DNA of 5,438 nucleotides, taken from contig JAAFHI010000302.1 in NCBI GenBank assembly GCA_013298335.1, positions 1 to 5,438 on the forward strand. The letters are read 5' to 3'. Origin of the DNA: Actinomycetota bacterium (GTDB lineage Bacteria > Acidobacteriota > Blastocatellia > Chloracidobacteriales > Chloracidobacteriaceae). Positions 5,125-5,438 of the stretch are shown in pieces. Under the pieces are notes generated by a model. The model saw only the letters and a program-made list of their open reading frames with translations. It made no database searches and was not told where the DNA came from. A program made the translations under genes and the position numbers. How positions within the stretch are numbered: position 1 is the stretch's first letter; each line of letters begins with the position of its first letter.

Positions 5125-5438
5125 ATGTCGAATCATTCACCCAGCATTCTTTGGTCAGTCGGCGTTTTTCGCCCTTCCACCGCCACCTTCTGGCTGCTTC
5201 CGTCGTTGACGGGCGACAGTTTCCCTTCGGGATTCACCTATGGCATCGGGACCGACCAGCCGTTGGTCGGTGACTGGAACGGCGGCGGCGTTTCGACGCT
5301 CGGGGTCCGCCGGGAGGGCATGTTTTATCTGCGTCACGGCATCGCCGACGGAGACGCCGACGTCCAGTTTTCGTTCGGGATTCCGAGCGACCGCGCCATC
5401 GTGGGCGACTGGGACGGCGACGGCATCCAGACCATCGG
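5125..5438 (+). CDS. GDWDGDG-repeat (FG-GAP/VCBS-like) protein, 5' part
   Basis: The frame is open from ATG 5125 to the window edge (104 complete codons). It consists of tandem units of about 45 residues. Unit 1 runs from SVGVFRPSTATFWLL to VGDWNGGG (about 11-55) and unit 2 from STLGVRREGMFYLR to VGDWDGDG (about 57-100). A third starts with IQTIG. This is the well-known repeat of the type 'GVxRxxxFYLRN...FxFGxxxDxPVVGDWDGDGxDT', thought to form propeller-like, calcium-binding extracellular domains. Unit 1 has lost its acidic loop (GDWNGGG). Oddly, no signal peptide precedes the repeats: the sequence enters the first unit within ten residues. The frame continues upstream without a stop to at least GTG 5022, but that extension does not look like a signal sequence either. 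No clear Shine-Dalgarno precedes 5125, so the start is uncertain while the coding frame is not. Confidence 0.78.
   Translation, partial: MSNHSPSILWSVGVFRPSTATFWLLPSLTGDSFPSGFTYGIGTDQPLVGDWNGGGVSTLGVRREGMFYLRHGIADGDADVQFSFGIPSDRAIVGDWDGDGIQTI

Noticed and set aside
5007..5273. An 88-codon plus-strand frame starting at ATG 5007
   Set aside because: It overlaps the start of the GDWDGDG-repeat gene out of frame, has no domain and no ribosome site, and is less convincing than the frame from 5125.

Overview
This is a GC-rich bacterial window (roughly 60-65% GC by eye, with strongly GC-biased third codon positions) carrying four complete genes of recognisable type, one small gene of a short-protein family of unknown function, and a gene cut off at each edge. 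A lipobox signal peptide, a flavin prenyltransferase, a secreted subtilisin-like protease and a protein built of GDWDGDG repeats fit a Gram-negative, environmental, deltaproteobacteria-like or candidate-phylum lineage. That placement is inference; nothing here fixes the taxon. There is no rRNA, tRNA, CRISPR array, integrase or transposase.

Left part (1-1876, minus strand): a tight cluster reads leftwards in the order ubiX (TTG start), a proline-linker lipoprotein, then a HEAT-like repeat protein that runs off the left edge. The gaps are 9 and 5 bp, and the last gene's ribosome binding site overlaps its neighbour's stop codon, so this is very probably one operon. A 115-bp divergent spacer (1877-1991) separates it from a plus-strand enoyl-CoA hydratase/isomerase-family gene (1992-2759) that lacks one of the two classical catalytic glutamates.

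Middle (2760-3356): this is the most unusual stretch. A segment of about 98 bp is present twice in direct orientation (2894-2991 and 3260-3356, 95 of 98 aligned columns identical). Each copy holds a strong hairpin terminator plus the last nine codons and stop of the S8 peptidase gene. Between the copies lies a 268-bp, visibly less GC-rich insert with a plausible promoter, a strong ribosome binding site and a 66-codon ORF. The stop and last residues of that ORF are supplied by the repeat. It looks like a small cassette inserted or amplified at the 3' end of the peptidase gene.

Right part (3326-5438): a secreted S8 (subtilisin-like) peptidase with signal peptide, prodomain and complete catalytic residues reads leftwards. 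It is preceded by a 383-bp non-coding region with a TTGACA promoter candidate and a tandem 21/22-bp repeat in an activator-like position. Divergently, a plus-strand gene of GDWDGDG repeats begins near 5125 and runs off the right edge. The functional links between these genes are weak: the window reads as ordinary chromosome with one locally rearranged gene end.
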